Assembly: GCA_963789885.1 (NCBI GenBank)
Contig: CAWBNB010000003.1
Span: 62,001-126,000, forward strand
DNA length: 64,000 nucleotides
Origin: DATEDA01 sp963789885
GTDB lineage: Bacteria > Pseudomonadota > Gammaproteobacteria > Burkholderiales > SG8-39
Direction of reading: 5' to 3'
Shown: piece by piece, positions 23,107 through 32,043 of the stretch
Position numbering within the stretch: position 1 is the stretch's first letter
Layout: every line of letters begins with the position of its first letter
Position numbers and translations under genes: made by a program
The notes under the pieces: generated by a model
The model's input: only the letters and a program-made list of their open reading frames with translations
What the model was told of the DNA's origin: nothing
Database searches by the model: none

Positions 23107-25109
23107 GCGTCCGACCCAGTGGGCGCGCGCGCTTCCGCGGGCGGCCGGGACCAGTCGCGCGCGGCGCTGATCATGCGTCCGCAGTCGCTGTCCTTCCCCG
23201 GCCCGGTCTCGATGAACGGCAGCAGCGCGAGCAGCGGGTTGACGAGCGCGAGCGCCGCGGCGCTGAGGCTGCGCGCCGCGAGCGCAGTGGCATCCGGCAG
23301 CACGCGCGGGTTGCGGAGGGGCCCGCGGACGTGCAGCGGCGAGCGCGCGACGAGCACGCTCTTGTCCTTGGGCCGCGGGTAGAGAGTCAGGTCGAGCGCT
23401 TCATTGCGCAGATCGACCACCCCGGCGCCGATCACGAGGGTGTCCGCCGTATCGAGTACGAGGACGTTGGTCGTGGCGATGCCCTTCTCAAGACTGAGGT
23501 CGGCCACGGCGCAGTAGAGCGGAATGTCGCGGTCGGCCTTCGTGGCGAAGATGAGGAGCGTCTCGCCCGCGTCGAGTCCGATCTCCTCGAGCACGAGATT
23601 GCTGATCGCGCCGCGGTCGATCGCGAGGCTCAGCCGTCCGTCGGCGCCGCCGAGCAGCGCCTTCACCGAATCGCCGGTGCCGGAAAGCTGCGCTCGCCCG
23701 TGGCCGACCCCGCGCGCCGTCTTCATCGCCTGGACGGTGGGGAAAAGCTGGCCGAGCTTGAGCGCGCGAAACTCGACGTCGGCGGTCCCGCGCATCGGCG
23801 CGGTGCGCGCGTCGAGGCGGATCGTCGCCACCGCGGTACCGCCGGCGAGCCGGAGCTTCAGCGGGTCAAGCACGAGGACGCCGTCGGCGATCCGCACGTT
23901 TGCCTCGAGCGATTCGACCGGCAGCGCTGGCGGATGCAGGACGCGCTTGCCGACGAGCGTCGCCTCGACGTCGAGGTTGCGCCAGCGGCCGGTGGCGAGC
24001 GGCTTGTCGGGGAGCGCCTGCTTCGACGCTTTCAGCCGCGCCGCCTCGCGACGTTGCTCGGTCGAGGCGGCCTCGCCGACCGTGCGCGGCGGCGCGCCGA
24101 TCAGCGGGCCGAGGTCGTCGAAGTCGAGCCGCTCCGAGACGATGTTCATCCGCAGGCGCCGGCGCTTCTCCGTGCTGAAAGCGACGCTGCCGGCGACGTC
24201 GCTCTCGCCGACACGCCCGGCGAGATCGTCGAGCTGCCATTCCGGACCGGCGCGGCGCAGCCGCCCCGCGAGGCGATAGGGCGGAGTCGAGGCAAACTTG
24301 ATTCCAAGCAGGGCGCCCAGGTGGGCAAGATCGTCGCCGCTCACCTCCAGCGCCAGGTCGAGCGTCGTGGTTTCCGGCAATCCCGCGAAGGTGCCCTTCA
24401 AGTGCGCGGTCGTCGCACCTGCCCGCACGTCGGCCACGAAGGGATATGGGTTGTCCCGGTCCATGACCGTTAGGACCGTTGGCCCCGACGCCGTCGCCTT
24501 GAATGGTGCGCCGCGGAAGGTTCCCTCCGCCGCCACCTTGAAGTCGTCGTCCGCTCCCGTTCCCGCTGTCGCGATGCGCAACGTGACCGCGGTCCGCTCG
24601 GACGCATCGGCAAAATCGACCATGCCTTCGTCGATGCGTAGCCGGCGAATCCGGAGCCTGCCGCCGAGGAGACCATCGGAAGCGGGCTCGGCATTGCCCG
24701 CGCGTTCCAGGGCGAGGCGAGGCTCGGTCAGGGCGAGCTCATGCAGGTCGAACTTACCGATCGCGAGCGCCGGCCAGGAGAGGGCGGCGGTCACGCGCCG
24801 CGCTGTGAACAGGTCGGGCGCGCGAGCACCCGCGGGCGCGGCGACCCGTACGTCCTCCGCCGTGATCCAGAGACGCCGGCCGGGCGCGATCCGCAGGTCG
24901 CCGATCGACAGCTCGTGGCCCGTGCGCGCGGTGACGCGCCGCTCGATCGATCCCTTCAGCACGTTCCAGTCGACCAGGACGAGCGCGAGGAGAGCGCCCA
25001 CGACGACGAGGGACACCGTCGCGAGCGCAGCGAGCGAGCGGGGCATCGGCGCGGAAACGGCAATCCACATGCCCGCGACCGCCGGACCGGGGCGCCCTCG
25101 CTGGTACAT
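23094..25109 (-). CDS. AsmA-family / DUF748-like envelope protein
   Basis: The 671-residue product has an N-terminal membrane anchor (SLAALATVSLVVVGALLALV, then LVDWNVLKGSIERRVTARTG) with the AsmA start pattern (N-x-L-K-x-x-I-x-x-x-V-x-x-x-T-G). A long periplasmic beta-rich body follows and an AsmA C-terminal region with DLSLEKGIATTNVLVLDTAD and LTLYPRPKDKSVLVARSPLH. AsmA-like proteins form lipid-transfer bridges or affect outer-membrane assembly. A start at residue 14 or 22 is possible; the longer form is given. It is divergent from the large hybrid kinase with only 32 bp between. Confidence 0.85.
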   Translation of the reverse strand: MYQRGRPGPAVAGMWIAVSAPMPRSLAALATVSLVVVGALLALVLVDWNVLKGSIERRVTARTGHELSIGDLRIAPGRRLWITAEDVRVAAPAGARAPDLFTARRVTAALSWPALAIGKFDLHELALTEPRLALERAGNAEPASDGLLGGRLRIRRLRIDEGMVDFADASERTAVTLRIATAGTGADDDFKVAAEGTFRGAPFKATASGPTVLTVMDRDNPYPFVADVRAGATTAHLKGTFAGLPETTTLDLALEVSGDDLAHLGALLGIKFASTPPYRLAGRLRRAGPEWQLDDLAGRVGESDVAGSVAFSTEKRRRLRMNIVSERLDFDDLGPLIGAPPRTVGEAASTEQRREAARLKASKQALPDKPLATGRWRNLDVEATLVGKRVLHPPALPVESLEANVRIADGVLVLDPLKLRLAGGTAVATIRLDARTAPMRGTADVEFRALKLGQLFPTVQAMKTARGVGHGRAQLSGTGDSVKALLGGADGRLSLAIDRGAISNLVLEEIGLDAGETLLIFATKADRDIPLYCAVADLSLEKGIATTNVLVLDTADTLVIGAGVVDLRNEALDLTLYPRPKDKSVLVARSPLHVRGPLRNPRVLPDATALAARSLSAAALALVNPLLALLPFIETGPGKDSDCGRMISAARDWSRPPAEARAPTGSDAQSR

Positions 25110-25141
25110 CTCGTGCTTGTCCTTTCCTGATTCGCCGTAGC

Positions 25142-28135
25142 ATGTCGGACGTTGCGCCCAGCACCATGGCCATCGCCCGAGACGAGCCGTTCGCGGAGAG
25201 CAGGGCCCGGCAACGGGCCGCGGCGGCTCGCCGGTCGCTTGCCGCGATCGCCCGCGCCGCCAACGGCGCGGTGGCGGCGATCGCGCTCGTCGCTACGGTC
25301 GGCTGGGTGGCCGACTCCGAGCTCCTGCGGACGTTCGGAGCGGACTTCCCCGCGCTGCAGCTCTCGTCCGCGATTGCGTTCCTCATCGTCGCCGGCGCCC
25401 TTGCCGCGGCGCAGAACGGCAGCGCCCGCGCCGTGCGCCGGGCGCGCGCCGGCGCGATCGCAGTCGCCGTGATCGCCGCGCTGATGATCGCCGGGCATGC
25501 GCTCGGCATCCGCGCCGGTCTCGACCTCGCGTTCCTCGGCCTCGGGCGGAACGACGCGCACATTCCGGTGCTCATGCCGGTCGCGACCGCGCTCGTGCTC
25601 GAGCTCGTCGCCGCCGCGGTCGGCGTCGCGACGGTGGGCACGGCATGGGCCGAGGTCGCGAACCGGCTCATGGCGGCCGCGCTTCTCGCCGTCGGCCTGC
25701 TCGCGATCGTCGGCCTGAGCTTCCGGTTGCTGCTCGAATACGGCGTCGCGCCGCTCTTCGGCATGGCGCTGCCGGACGCGATCGCCTTCCTGCTGATCGG
25801 CACGAGCCTGCTCGCCGGGCGGCCTGACACCTGGCTCGTCGACCTCCTCGCAGCGGAGCGGCCGGGCGCGGTGATGAGCCGCTGGCTGCTGCCGGCGGCG
25901 ATCGTGGTGCCGATCCTCGCGCACCTTGCGCAGCTGTTCGTCCAGAGCCTGGGCCTCGTCGACGAGCCGCTCGGCCAGGGCCTGCTCGTGCTCCTCACCG
26001 TCGCGGGCTTGGGCGCACTGACGCTCTGGATCGGCCGCGCGCTCGACCGGATGAACGCGCGGCGCGTGCACGCCGAGGAAGAGGCCCGGGCCCAGCGCGT
26101 GTCGCTGCAAGTCGTGCTCGGCAGCATCGGCGAAGGCGTCGTCGCGACCGACCGCGCCGGACGGGTGCGATTCATGAACGCAGCGGCGCAGCGGTTCGCC
26201 GGCTGCGCCGAGTCGGCCGCGGTGGGCCGGTTCGTCGGCGAGCTGCTGCACGCCGTGGACGAGCGCACCGGCGAAGGCGTGGAGCTGCCCCTCGAGCGCG
26301 CGGTCGCCGCGGGCGAGACGGTATACGGCGGCGGCGAGACGGCACTTCGTATGGGCGCAGGGTCGCCGTGGCCGATAGACCTGAGCGCGCGGCCGATCCT
26401 GGACGGTCAGGGCGCGGTCACCGGCGCGGTGCTCGTCCTGGGGGACGCCGCGCGCCGCCGGGAGGCCGAACGAGCCATGCGCTCGGCGTACGCCGAGCTC
26501 GATGCGCGCGTGGTCGACCGCACCGCCGCACTCGAGCGCGCGACTGCCGCGCTGAGCGAGCGCAATCGGCTCTTCGCCACGATCACCGGCTCCACCTCGG
26601 ATCTCATCTTCGCGAAGGACCTCGCCGGGCGTCTGCTGATGGTGAACGCGGCGTATCTCGACGCCGTCGGCCGCACCGAAAGCGAGGTGCTCGGGCACAC
26701 GAGCCTCGAGCTCGCCACCGATCCGGAGGCCGGGCGCGCCAAGGCCGAACACGATCGCGTCGTCGTGGAATCGGGACGGTCGCTTACGGTAGAGGAGGTA
26801 TTTCCCGGGTCGGCGGCGCGGACCTATCTCACGACGAAATCGCCGTTGCGCGACGAGCAGGGACGGATCGTGGGGCTGGTAGGCGTCGCCACCGACATCA
26901 CCGACCGCAAGCGCGCCGAGCACGCGCTCCAGGAGCTGCTCGGCGAGGAGCAGCGGCTGCGCGAGGACGCCGAGCGCGCCAACCGCGCGAAGGACGAGTT
27001 CCTGGCCATCGTCTCGCACGAGCTGCGCTCGCCGCTCAACGCGCTGCGCGGCTGGGGCCATCTCCTCGCCAGCACCCGCCCGCTCGAGGCGGGGCTCGTC
27101 GATCGCGCCACCAGCGCCATCAAGCGCAACGTCGAGCACCAGGCGCGGCTGATCGACGACATCCTCGATACCTCGCGCAGTATCAGCGGGAAGCTCGCCA
27201 TCGAGCGCGCCGCGATGAATCTCGTGGACGTCGTTCACGCGGCGGTCGAGATCGCCCGGCCGGCCGCAGCCGCGAAGAACATCGCCCTCGGCACCGTGCT
27301 CGAGCGCCCGGTCGCGCGAGTGGAGGGCGACGCCGGCCGCCTGCAGCAGGTGCTGACGAACCTGCTCTCGAATGCCATCAAGTTCACGCCCCAGGGCGGC
27401 GCCGTGGAAGTGTCGCTCGAGCCGCTCGGCGATCGCGTCCGCCTGGCGGTGCGGGACAACGGCGTGGGCATCACGCCCGAGTTCCTGCCGCATGTCTTCG
27501 AGCGGTTCACCCAGGCCGACACCACGAGCACGCGCCGGGCGGGCGGGCTGGGGATCGGGCTCGCGCTCGTGCGAAACATCGTCGAGCTCCACGGCGGCGA
27601 GGTGCGCGCCGAGAGCGCGGGGCCGGGTCGCGGCGCCACCTTTACCGTCGACCTCCCCGCGGCGCCGGCGGGTCCGGCGCAGTCGACCACCGTCGCCGAT
27701 CTCGACCCGGTAACGAAGCCGCTTGCGGGGCTGGAGATCATCCTCGCCGACGACGACCCGGACGCGCGCGACACGATCGGCCTCGCGCTGCGCCAGGCCG
27801 GCGCCGTCGTGGCCGAATTCCCCTCCGGCGACGCGGCGATCGCGCGGCTGGACCAGCGCCTGCCCGCCGACCCGCCCGACGTCCTGTTGCTCGACCTCGC
27901 GATGCCCGGCGAGGACGGCTTCGCCGTGCTCGCGCGCATCCGGGCGCTCGAGCGCGATCGCAGGGTGCGGCGCGTGCCCGCGATCGCGGTGACCGCATTC
28001 AGTCAGACCGACCGCCGGCGCCTGCGCGACGTCGGATTCCAGGACCTCGTCGGCAAGCCGGTGGACAGCGATCGGCTCTTCGCGGCGATCCTCGCGGTCG
28101 CGGGCGACCGCGGTACTGCGGACCGGGAGGTGTAA
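25142..28135 (+). CDS. Membrane-bound PAS hybrid sensor histidine kinase
   Basis: The 997-residue protein has about seven to eight N-terminal membrane helices (residues about 35-300), a first PAS domain (VLGSIGEGVVATDRAGRVRF), a second PAS/PAC unit (ITGSTSDLIFAKDLAGRLLM, VGLVGVATDITDRKRAEHAL), HisKA (SHELRSPLNALRGW, His about 626), HATPase (NLLSNAIKFTPQGG, DNGVGITPEF, GGLGIGLALVRN) and a C-terminal receiver (LADDDPDARD, LLLDLAMPGEDG). It should sense a membrane or small-molecule signal and pass phosphate on by relay. No Hpt or regulator is next to it. The NtrC-type regulator at 18050 is a possible target (inference). Its stop lies inside a GTAACTCTTAC dyad. Confidence 0.93.
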   Translation: MSDVAPSTMAIARDEPFAESRARQRAAAARRSLAAIARAANGAVAAIALVATVGWVADSELLRTFGADFPALQLSSAIAFLIVAGALAAAQNGSARAVRRARAGAIAVAVIAALMIAGHALGIRAGLDLAFLGLGRNDAHIPVLMPVATALVLELVAAAVGVATVGTAWAEVANRLMAAALLAVGLLAIVGLSFRLLLEYGVAPLFGMALPDAIAFLLIGTSLLAGRPDTWLVDLLAAERPGAVMSRWLLPAAIVVPILAHLAQLFVQSLGLVDEPLGQGLLVLLTVAGLGALTLWIGRALDRMNARRVHAEEEARAQRVSLQVVLGSIGEGVVATDRAGRVRFMNAAAQRFAGCAESAAVGRFVGELLHAVDERTGEGVELPLERAVAAGETVYGGGETALRMGAGSPWPIDLSARPILDGQGAVTGAVLVLGDAARRREAERAMRSAYAELDARVVDRTAALERATAALSERNRLFATITGSTSDLIFAKDLAGRLLMVNAAYLDAVGRTESEVLGHTSLELATDPEAGRAKAEHDRVVVESGRSLTVEEVFPGSAARTYLTTKSPLRDEQGRIVGLVGVATDITDRKRAEHALQELLGEEQRLREDAERANRAKDEFLAIVSHELRSPLNALRGWGHLLASTRPLEAGLVDRATSAIKRNVEHQARLIDDILDTSRSISGKLAIERAAMNLVDVVHAAVEIARPAAAAKNIALGTVLERPVARVEGDAGRLQQVLTNLLSNAIKFTPQGGAVEVSLEPLGDRVRLAVRDNGVGITPEFLPHVFERFTQADTTSTRRAGGLGIGLALVRNIVELHGGEVRAESAGPGRGATFTVDLPAAPAGPAQSTTVADLDPVTKPLAGLEIILADDDPDARDTIGLALRQAGAVVAEFPSGDAAIARLDQRLPADPPDVLLLDLAMPGEDGFAVLARIRALERDRRVRRVPAIAVTAFSQTDRRRLRDVGFQDLVGKPVDSDRLFAAILAVAGDRGTADREV

Positions 28136-28142
28136 CTCTTAC
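28132..28142 (+). promoter_or_regulatory. Dyad GTAACTCTTAC before the HAD fusion gene
   Basis: Perfect GTAA-N3-TTAC arms. It includes the TAA stop of the kinase and is followed by GCGC, as is the identical site at 31425-31435. The -24 element is 13 bp downstream. Confidence 0.55.
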
Positions 28143-28154
28143 GCGCGCGCACCG

Positions 28155-28170
28155 CGGCGCGAGCTTTGCT
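28155..28170 (+). promoter_or_regulatory. Putative sigma-54 promoter of the HAD fusion operon
   Basis: Plus strand reads CGGCGCGAGCTTTGCT with TTGCT intact and GG-N10-GC spacing. The predicted start coincides with the ATG at 28183 within a few bases, so the message would be leaderless. Confidence 0.4.
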
Positions 28171-28182
28171 TCAAGCCGGCGC

Positions 28183-29910
28183 ATGCGCTACGTTGTTCTC
28201 GCCGCCGACTATGACGGGACAATCGCGCCCGGCGGGCAGGTCACGCCGGCGACCGTCGCCGCTCTGGTGCGGTTCGCTGCCAGCGGCCGCAAACTCGTTC
28301 TCGTCACCGGGCGCGAGCTCGACGAGCTCCTGGCGATCTTTCCGGGGATCGGTGCGTTCGACCGGGTGGTGGCCGAGAACGGCGCCTTGCTCTACGTTCC
28401 GGCGACCGGCAAGCGGCGGGCGCTCGGCGAGGCGCCGCCGCCGGCCTTCGTTCGCGAGCTCGAGCGCCGCGGCGTCGTGCCGCTGTCGGTCGGCGAGTCG
28501 ATCGTCGCCACCGTCCACCCGAACGAGACCGTGGTGCTCGAGGCGATCCGCGACCTCGGCCTGGAGCTGCAGGTCATCTTCAACAAGGGCGCGGTTATGG
28601 TGCTGCCCGCTTCGGTCAACAAGGCGAGCGGACTGAAGGCCGCGCTCGCCGAGCTCGGCCTCTCTCCGCGCAACGCGGTTGCGATCGGCGACGCCGAGAA
28701 CGACCACGCGCTCCTGCGCGAGGTCGAGTACGGCGTCGCGGTCGCGAACGCCCTGCCGATGCTCAAGCGGGAGGCCGACCGGGTCAGCGCGCACCCGTCC
28801 GGCGAGGCGGTGATCGAGCTGATCGACGACCTGATCGCGCTCGATCCGGCCGGCCCGCCGCCGCGCAGCGTGCGCCGCCAGCTGTCGCTCGGCACGCGCG
28901 CCGACGCTGCGCCGGTGCAGGTCCCGGCGGCGTGGACGAGCGTGCTCGTCACGGGCCCGGCGGGCAGCGGCCGCTCCCCGCTCGCCATCGGGCTGCTGGA
29001 GCGGATCTGCGCGCAGGGCTATCAGGCGTGCGTCATCGACCCGGACGGCAGGTATGGCGGCTTCGCCGACGCCATCGTCTTCGGCACGCCCGAGCGCGCG
29101 CCGACGGCCGACGAGGTGCTCACGGCGCTCGAGCAGCCGGAGGCGACCGCGATCGTGAGCCTCACCGGTGTCCGGCGCGACGCGCGGCTGGCGTTCGCGG
29201 CCGAGCTCGTGGCCCGACTCTGCGCCTTCCGCAAGGCCGCCGGCCGACCGCACTGGATCCTGATGGACGAGGCGCACGCGCTGCTCGCTCCCGCGGCGGA
29301 CGCGGGCGATGCGCTTGCCGCCGCGAGCGGGGTGATCTACGTGACCTCGCAGGCCGAGGCGATGCCCGCACCGACGCTCGCGCGCCTCGACGCGGTGATC
29401 GCGCTCGGCGAGGCGCCGCAGGCAGCGATCGCGGCGATCGCGCGCGCGGCCGGCAGTCCCGCGCCGGCATGCGACGGTCCGCCGCGCCGGGCGGGGGATG
29501 CGCTCGCGTGGCTCGTCCGCACCGGCGAAGCATTCTGGATGCGTCCCGTGCCGGCCGCGCTGGCGCAGGACCGCCGCCACCGCCGGCAGGTCGCTGCCGC
29601 CGAGCTGCCGCCCGAGCGCAGCTTCTACTTCCGCGGACCGGAAGCGAAGCTCAACCTGCGCGCGCAGAGCCTGCCGCTCTTCCTGCAGCTCGCCGACGGC
29701 GTTGACGAGGGTACGTGGGCGCACCACCTCGCTCGCGGCGATTACTCGAGCTGGCTGCGCTCGTGCGTCGAGGACGACGCGCTCGCCGACGAGGTCGCCG
29801 CCGTGGAGCGTGCGCCTCATCTCGCGCCGCGCGAGAGCCGCGCGCGGGTGCGGGCGGCAGTCGAGGGGCACTACGAGCTGCCGGCGCCGCGCGGGAGCGC
29901 TGGCGGCTGA
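28183..29910 (+). CDS. HAD phosphatase fused to a P-loop ATPase-like domain
   Basis: Residues 1-220 or so are a Cof-type HAD phosphatase: MRYVVLAADYDGTIAPGGQV (D-x-D-x-T), LVLVTGRELDELLAIFPG, Lys in VNKASGLKAAL and AVAIGDAENDHALLREVEYG. From about residue 240 comes a P-loop domain: SVLVTGPAGSGRSPLAIGLL, with Arg where Walker A has Lys, and HWILMDEAHALLAP as Walker B (DEAH). The last 100 residues (SFYFRGPEAKLNLRAQSLPL, EGTWAHHLARGDYSSWLRSC) look like the charged helical tail of ATPase/HerA-like proteins. The fusion may couple sugar-phosphate hydrolysis to a nucleotide switch. The substrate is unknown, and the K-to-R change may weaken ATP hydrolysis. Confidence 0.8.
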   Translation: MRYVVLAADYDGTIAPGGQVTPATVAALVRFAASGRKLVLVTGRELDELLAIFPGIGAFDRVVAENGALLYVPATGKRRALGEAPPPAFVRELERRGVVPLSVGESIVATVHPNETVVLEAIRDLGLELQVIFNKGAVMVLPASVNKASGLKAALAELGLSPRNAVAIGDAENDHALLREVEYGVAVANALPMLKREADRVSAHPSGEAVIELIDDLIALDPAGPPPRSVRRQLSLGTRADAAPVQVPAAWTSVLVTGPAGSGRSPLAIGLLERICAQGYQACVIDPDGRYGGFADAIVFGTPERAPTADEVLTALEQPEATAIVSLTGVRRDARLAFAAELVARLCAFRKAAGRPHWILMDEAHALLAPAADAGDALAAASGVIYVTSQAEAMPAPTLARLDAVIALGEAPQAAIAAIARAAGSPAPACDGPPRRAGDALAWLVRTGEAFWMRPVPAALAQDRRHRRQVAAAELPPERSFYFRGPEAKLNLRAQSLPLFLQLADGVDEGTWAHHLARGDYSSWLRSCVEDDALADEVAAVERAPHLAPRESRARVRAAVEGHYELPAPRGSAGG

Positions 29911-29912
29911 CG

Positions 29913-30395
29913 ATGAGCCGTCCTGTCGTGCGCTCCGCCTTCGCCCGCCTCGCATCGGCGACGGCGCACTTCGCCGGGCGACCGGCGGCCTTCTGCACGG
30001 CGGTGCTCGTGGTCCTCGCATGGGCCATCACCGGCCCGCTGTTCGGGTTCAGCGACACCTGGCAGCTCGTGATCAACACCGGCACGACGATCGTCACGTT
30101 CCTGATGGTGTTCCTGATCCAGAGCACGCAGAACCGCGACTCCGCGGCGCTCCAGATCAAGCTCGACGAGCTGATCCGCGCCGTGCGCGGTGCGCAGGAC
30201 GCGCTCATCGACCTCGAGGAGCTCGACGACGAGGCGCTCGAGCGGGTGCGCGCGCAATACGTGGCGCTTGCGGAGCGGGCGCGCGCTACGGCACGAGGGC
30301 GGATCGATCCGACCTTGCCCGCGGAGGATCCAGGGTTTCCGCCGCGGCCGCGACGCCGCCGGGGCCGCGGGGAAGGGCGGCGGCGCGCGCGCTAA
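29913..30395 (+). CDS. Low-affinity iron permease (FET4-type) family protein
   Basis: The 160-residue product has helices at AAFCTAVLVVLAWAITGPLF and TWQLVINTGTTIVTFLMVFL followed by IQSTQNRDSAALQIKLDELI, the signature of the low-affinity iron permease (Fet4-like) family common in bacteria. The rest is a charged helix and an Arg/Pro-rich tail. Only part of yeast Fet4 is represented, so transport of iron by itself is unproven. It starts 2 bp after the HAD fusion stop and is co-transcribed with it. Confidence 0.82.
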   Translation: MSRPVVRSAFARLASATAHFAGRPAAFCTAVLVVLAWAITGPLFGFSDTWQLVINTGTTIVTFLMVFLIQSTQNRDSAALQIKLDELIRAVRGAQDALIDLEELDDEALERVRAQYVALAERARATARGRIDPTLPAEDPGFPPRPRRRRGRGEGRRRAR

Positions 30396-30434
30396 GCGCG
30401 CCTACCGGCCGTGACACCGAGGCGAGCCACCGCT

Positions 30435-31310
30435 ATGAAGCCCAATCGATCCCGCCGGCGAAGCCGCGCCGACTCGAGTGCCCCGAAGCGCAGGCGGCGG
30501 TCCACCAAAGCGAGCGGACTCGCGAATCGCGCACCCGCCGCGAACGGGGTGGCGACGAAGCGGGGGAGCGCCGCTGCGGATGCACCGTCGAGCATCCTGG
30601 TGGTCGACATCGGCGGCAGCAAGATCAAGATGCTCGCGACCGGTCATGCCCATCCGCGCAAGATCGCGTCGGGCCCCGAGCTCACTCCCCAGCGCATGGT
30701 CAGATGCGTGTTGAACGCGTGCAAGGGATGGTCGTTCGAGGCGGTGTCGATCGGTTATCCGGGACTTGCCGGCGCGCAAGGTCCGCGCTCCGAGCCGGGC
30801 AATCTCGGTGCCGGCTGGGTCGGCTTCAATTTTGCCGCCGCATTCGACCGACCGGTGCGCATCATCAATGACGCCGCGATGCAGGCGCTCGGGAGCTACG
30901 AGGGTGGCCGGATGGTCTTCCTCGGGCTGGGCACCGGCCTCGGCTCGGCGCTGATCGCGCAGAACGTCATCATCCCGCTCGAGCTGGGCGAGCTCCCGTC
31001 GCAGTACGGAAAGTCGCTCGGCGCCGTACTCGGTCGAAAAGGGTTGAAGCAGCTCGGCAAGCGCGAGTGGCGCAAAGCGCTCGTGAAGGTCATCGAGCGC
31101 TTCACGGTCGCGTTCACGGCCGACTACGTCGTCCTCGGCGGCGGCAACGCGAACGTCCTCAAGGCGCTGCCACCGGGGACGCGCATCGGAAACAACCTCG
31201 CCGCGTTCCGCGGTGGATTCCGCCTCTGGCATCTGCCCGACGTGCCGACCCTGTCGGCCGAGGGCGAGGGGGCGCCGCAATCGGCCTCGACCCGCTGGCG
31301 GGTGATCTGA
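30435..31310 (+). CDS. ROK-family sugar kinase (glucokinase-like)
   Basis: The product (291 aa from this ATG) has a basic disordered N-terminal 50 residues and then a ROK kinase fold: ILVVDIGGSKIKMLATG (phosphate 1 motif), AVSIGYPGLAGAQG, RIINDAAMQALGSYEGGRMV, FLGLGTGLGSALIAQN (phosphate 2 motif), ELPSQYGKSL and VVLGGGNANVLKALP. It should phosphorylate glucose or a related sugar, which would fit trehalose/glycogen turnover next door. The acceptor His/Cys zinc motif of ROK repressors is absent. A GTG at 30411 could start it 8 codons earlier; neither start has a strong ribosome-binding site. Confidence 0.82.
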   Translation: MKPNRSRRRSRADSSAPKRRRRSTKASGLANRAPAANGVATKRGSAAADAPSSILVVDIGGSKIKMLATGHAHPRKIASGPELTPQRMVRCVLNACKGWSFEAVSIGYPGLAGAQGPRSEPGNLGAGWVGFNFAAAFDRPVRIINDAAMQALGSYEGGRMVFLGLGTGLGSALIAQNVIIPLELGELPSQYGKSLGAVLGRKGLKQLGKREWRKALVKVIERFTVAFTADYVVLGGGNANVLKALPPGTRIGNNLAAFRGGFRLWHLPDVPTLSAEGEGAPQSASTRWRVI

Positions 31311-31424
31311 CCGGCCGGCCAAAATCGCGCGGGGGTTGAAATTGTTACCCGCGGGACCGGTTGATCGCGGTTGAATGGTTCGGCAGCGGCACCTACCTTC
31401 CCTCGCTTTTCCGGCTGCGGAGCG

Positions 31425-31435
31425 GTAACTCTTAC
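31425..31435 (+). promoter_or_regulatory. Dyad GTAACTCTTAC before the DUF1328 operon
   Basis: Identical to the site at 28132-28142 including the following GCGC. It is 55 bp upstream of the -24 element at 31490. A weaker relative (reverse strand GTAACAATTTC) is at 31338-31348. Confidence 0.55.
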
Positions 31436-31473
31436 GCGCCGGCGTGCGCCGCACCTATCTTGATCCCCGAATT

Positions 31474-31564
31474 ACCCGGTGCGAGCACCGGGTACGGGTG
31501 TTGCAGAGGACCCCGCCAGCAACACCGTAGTACCGGGCGCCGCCGCGGGCAGGAACCGCGGCGG
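31474..31564 (+). promoter_or_regulatory. Three consecutive stem-loops around the DUF1328 promoter and leader
   Basis: Perfect inverted repeats lie in a row: ACCCGGT/ACCGGGT (31474-31493), GGTGTTGC/GCAACACC (31497-31526) and CCGCCGCGG/CCGCGGCGG (31540-31564). The first two overlap the promoter motif, so only the third is certain to be in the message. It could shape translation of the first gene. Confidence 0.45.
31490..31505 (+). promoter_or_regulatory. Putative sigma-54 promoter of the DUF1328 operon
   Basis: Plus strand reads GGGTACGGGTGTTGCA with TTGCA intact and one mismatch in GGCACG. The predicted leader is about 80 bases. Confidence 0.5.
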
Positions 31565-31598
31565 GCCCCCGAGCGAAGTGCATTTTGAGGAGTCGACC

Positions 31599-31766
31599 AT
31601 GTTTTCTTGGGCTGTGACGTTTCTCGTGATCGCGCTGATCGCGGCGGTGCTCGGGTTCTCCGGGCTGGCAGGCACCGCCGTCAACATCGCATGGATTCTG
31701 TTCGTCGTCGGACTGATCTTCGCGGTGGTGTTCTTCATCTTCGGTCGGCGCAGTCCGCCGCTATAA
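31599..31766 (+). CDS. DUF1328 (YtjA-like) small membrane protein
   Basis: The 55-residue product MFSWAVTFLVIALIAAVLGF and SGLAGTAVNIAWILFVVGLI FAVVFFIFGRR is a two-helix hydrophobic peptide matching the DUF1328/YtjA family. TGAGGAG precedes the ATG. The family is stress-linked, with unknown function. It heads a run of five genes with GTG starts and very short gaps or overlaps, all likely one transcript. Confidence 0.88.
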   Translation: MFSWAVTFLVIALIAAVLGFSGLAGTAVNIAWILFVVGLIFAVVFFIFGRRSPPL

Positions 31767-31767
31767 C

Positions 31768-32043
31768 GTGAACCTGCTCGAAGCGAGCGAGCTCGAGCGC
31801 CTGGTGCGAGAGACGTTCCCGCAGAAGGAACGCTTCTCCGCCGAGGCCGACCTGGGGCTTCGCTCGGGCTCCCCGGCCGTCGCCTTCGTGCACGGCGGCG
31901 CGGACCCATTTCTCGATCGGCAGTTCGAGGCGTGGCTGTGCGGATCCGCGGCGTTCGTCGCGGTTCACCAGGTCCTGAATCGGCTCTGCCGCGCCGGCGC
32001 CCTCGCACCGGGCGACTACGCGGTCACGAGGCGCCCGTCGTGA
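31768..32043 (+). CDS. Hypothetical protein (91 aa, GTG start)
   Basis: The product is a soluble alpha/beta peptide (NLLEASELERLVRETFPQKE, PAVAFVHGGADPFLDRQFEA, AFVAVHQVLNRLCRAGALAP). It begins at a GTG one base after the DUF1328 stop and its TGA overlaps the next GTG (GTGA). No family is recognised. Its place in the chain suggests a role with the neighbouring envelope proteins. Confidence 0.6.
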   Translation: MNLLEASELERLVRETFPQKERFSAEADLGLRSGSPAVAFVHGGADPFLDRQFEAWLCGSAAFVAVHQVLNRLCRAGALAPGDYAVTRRPS

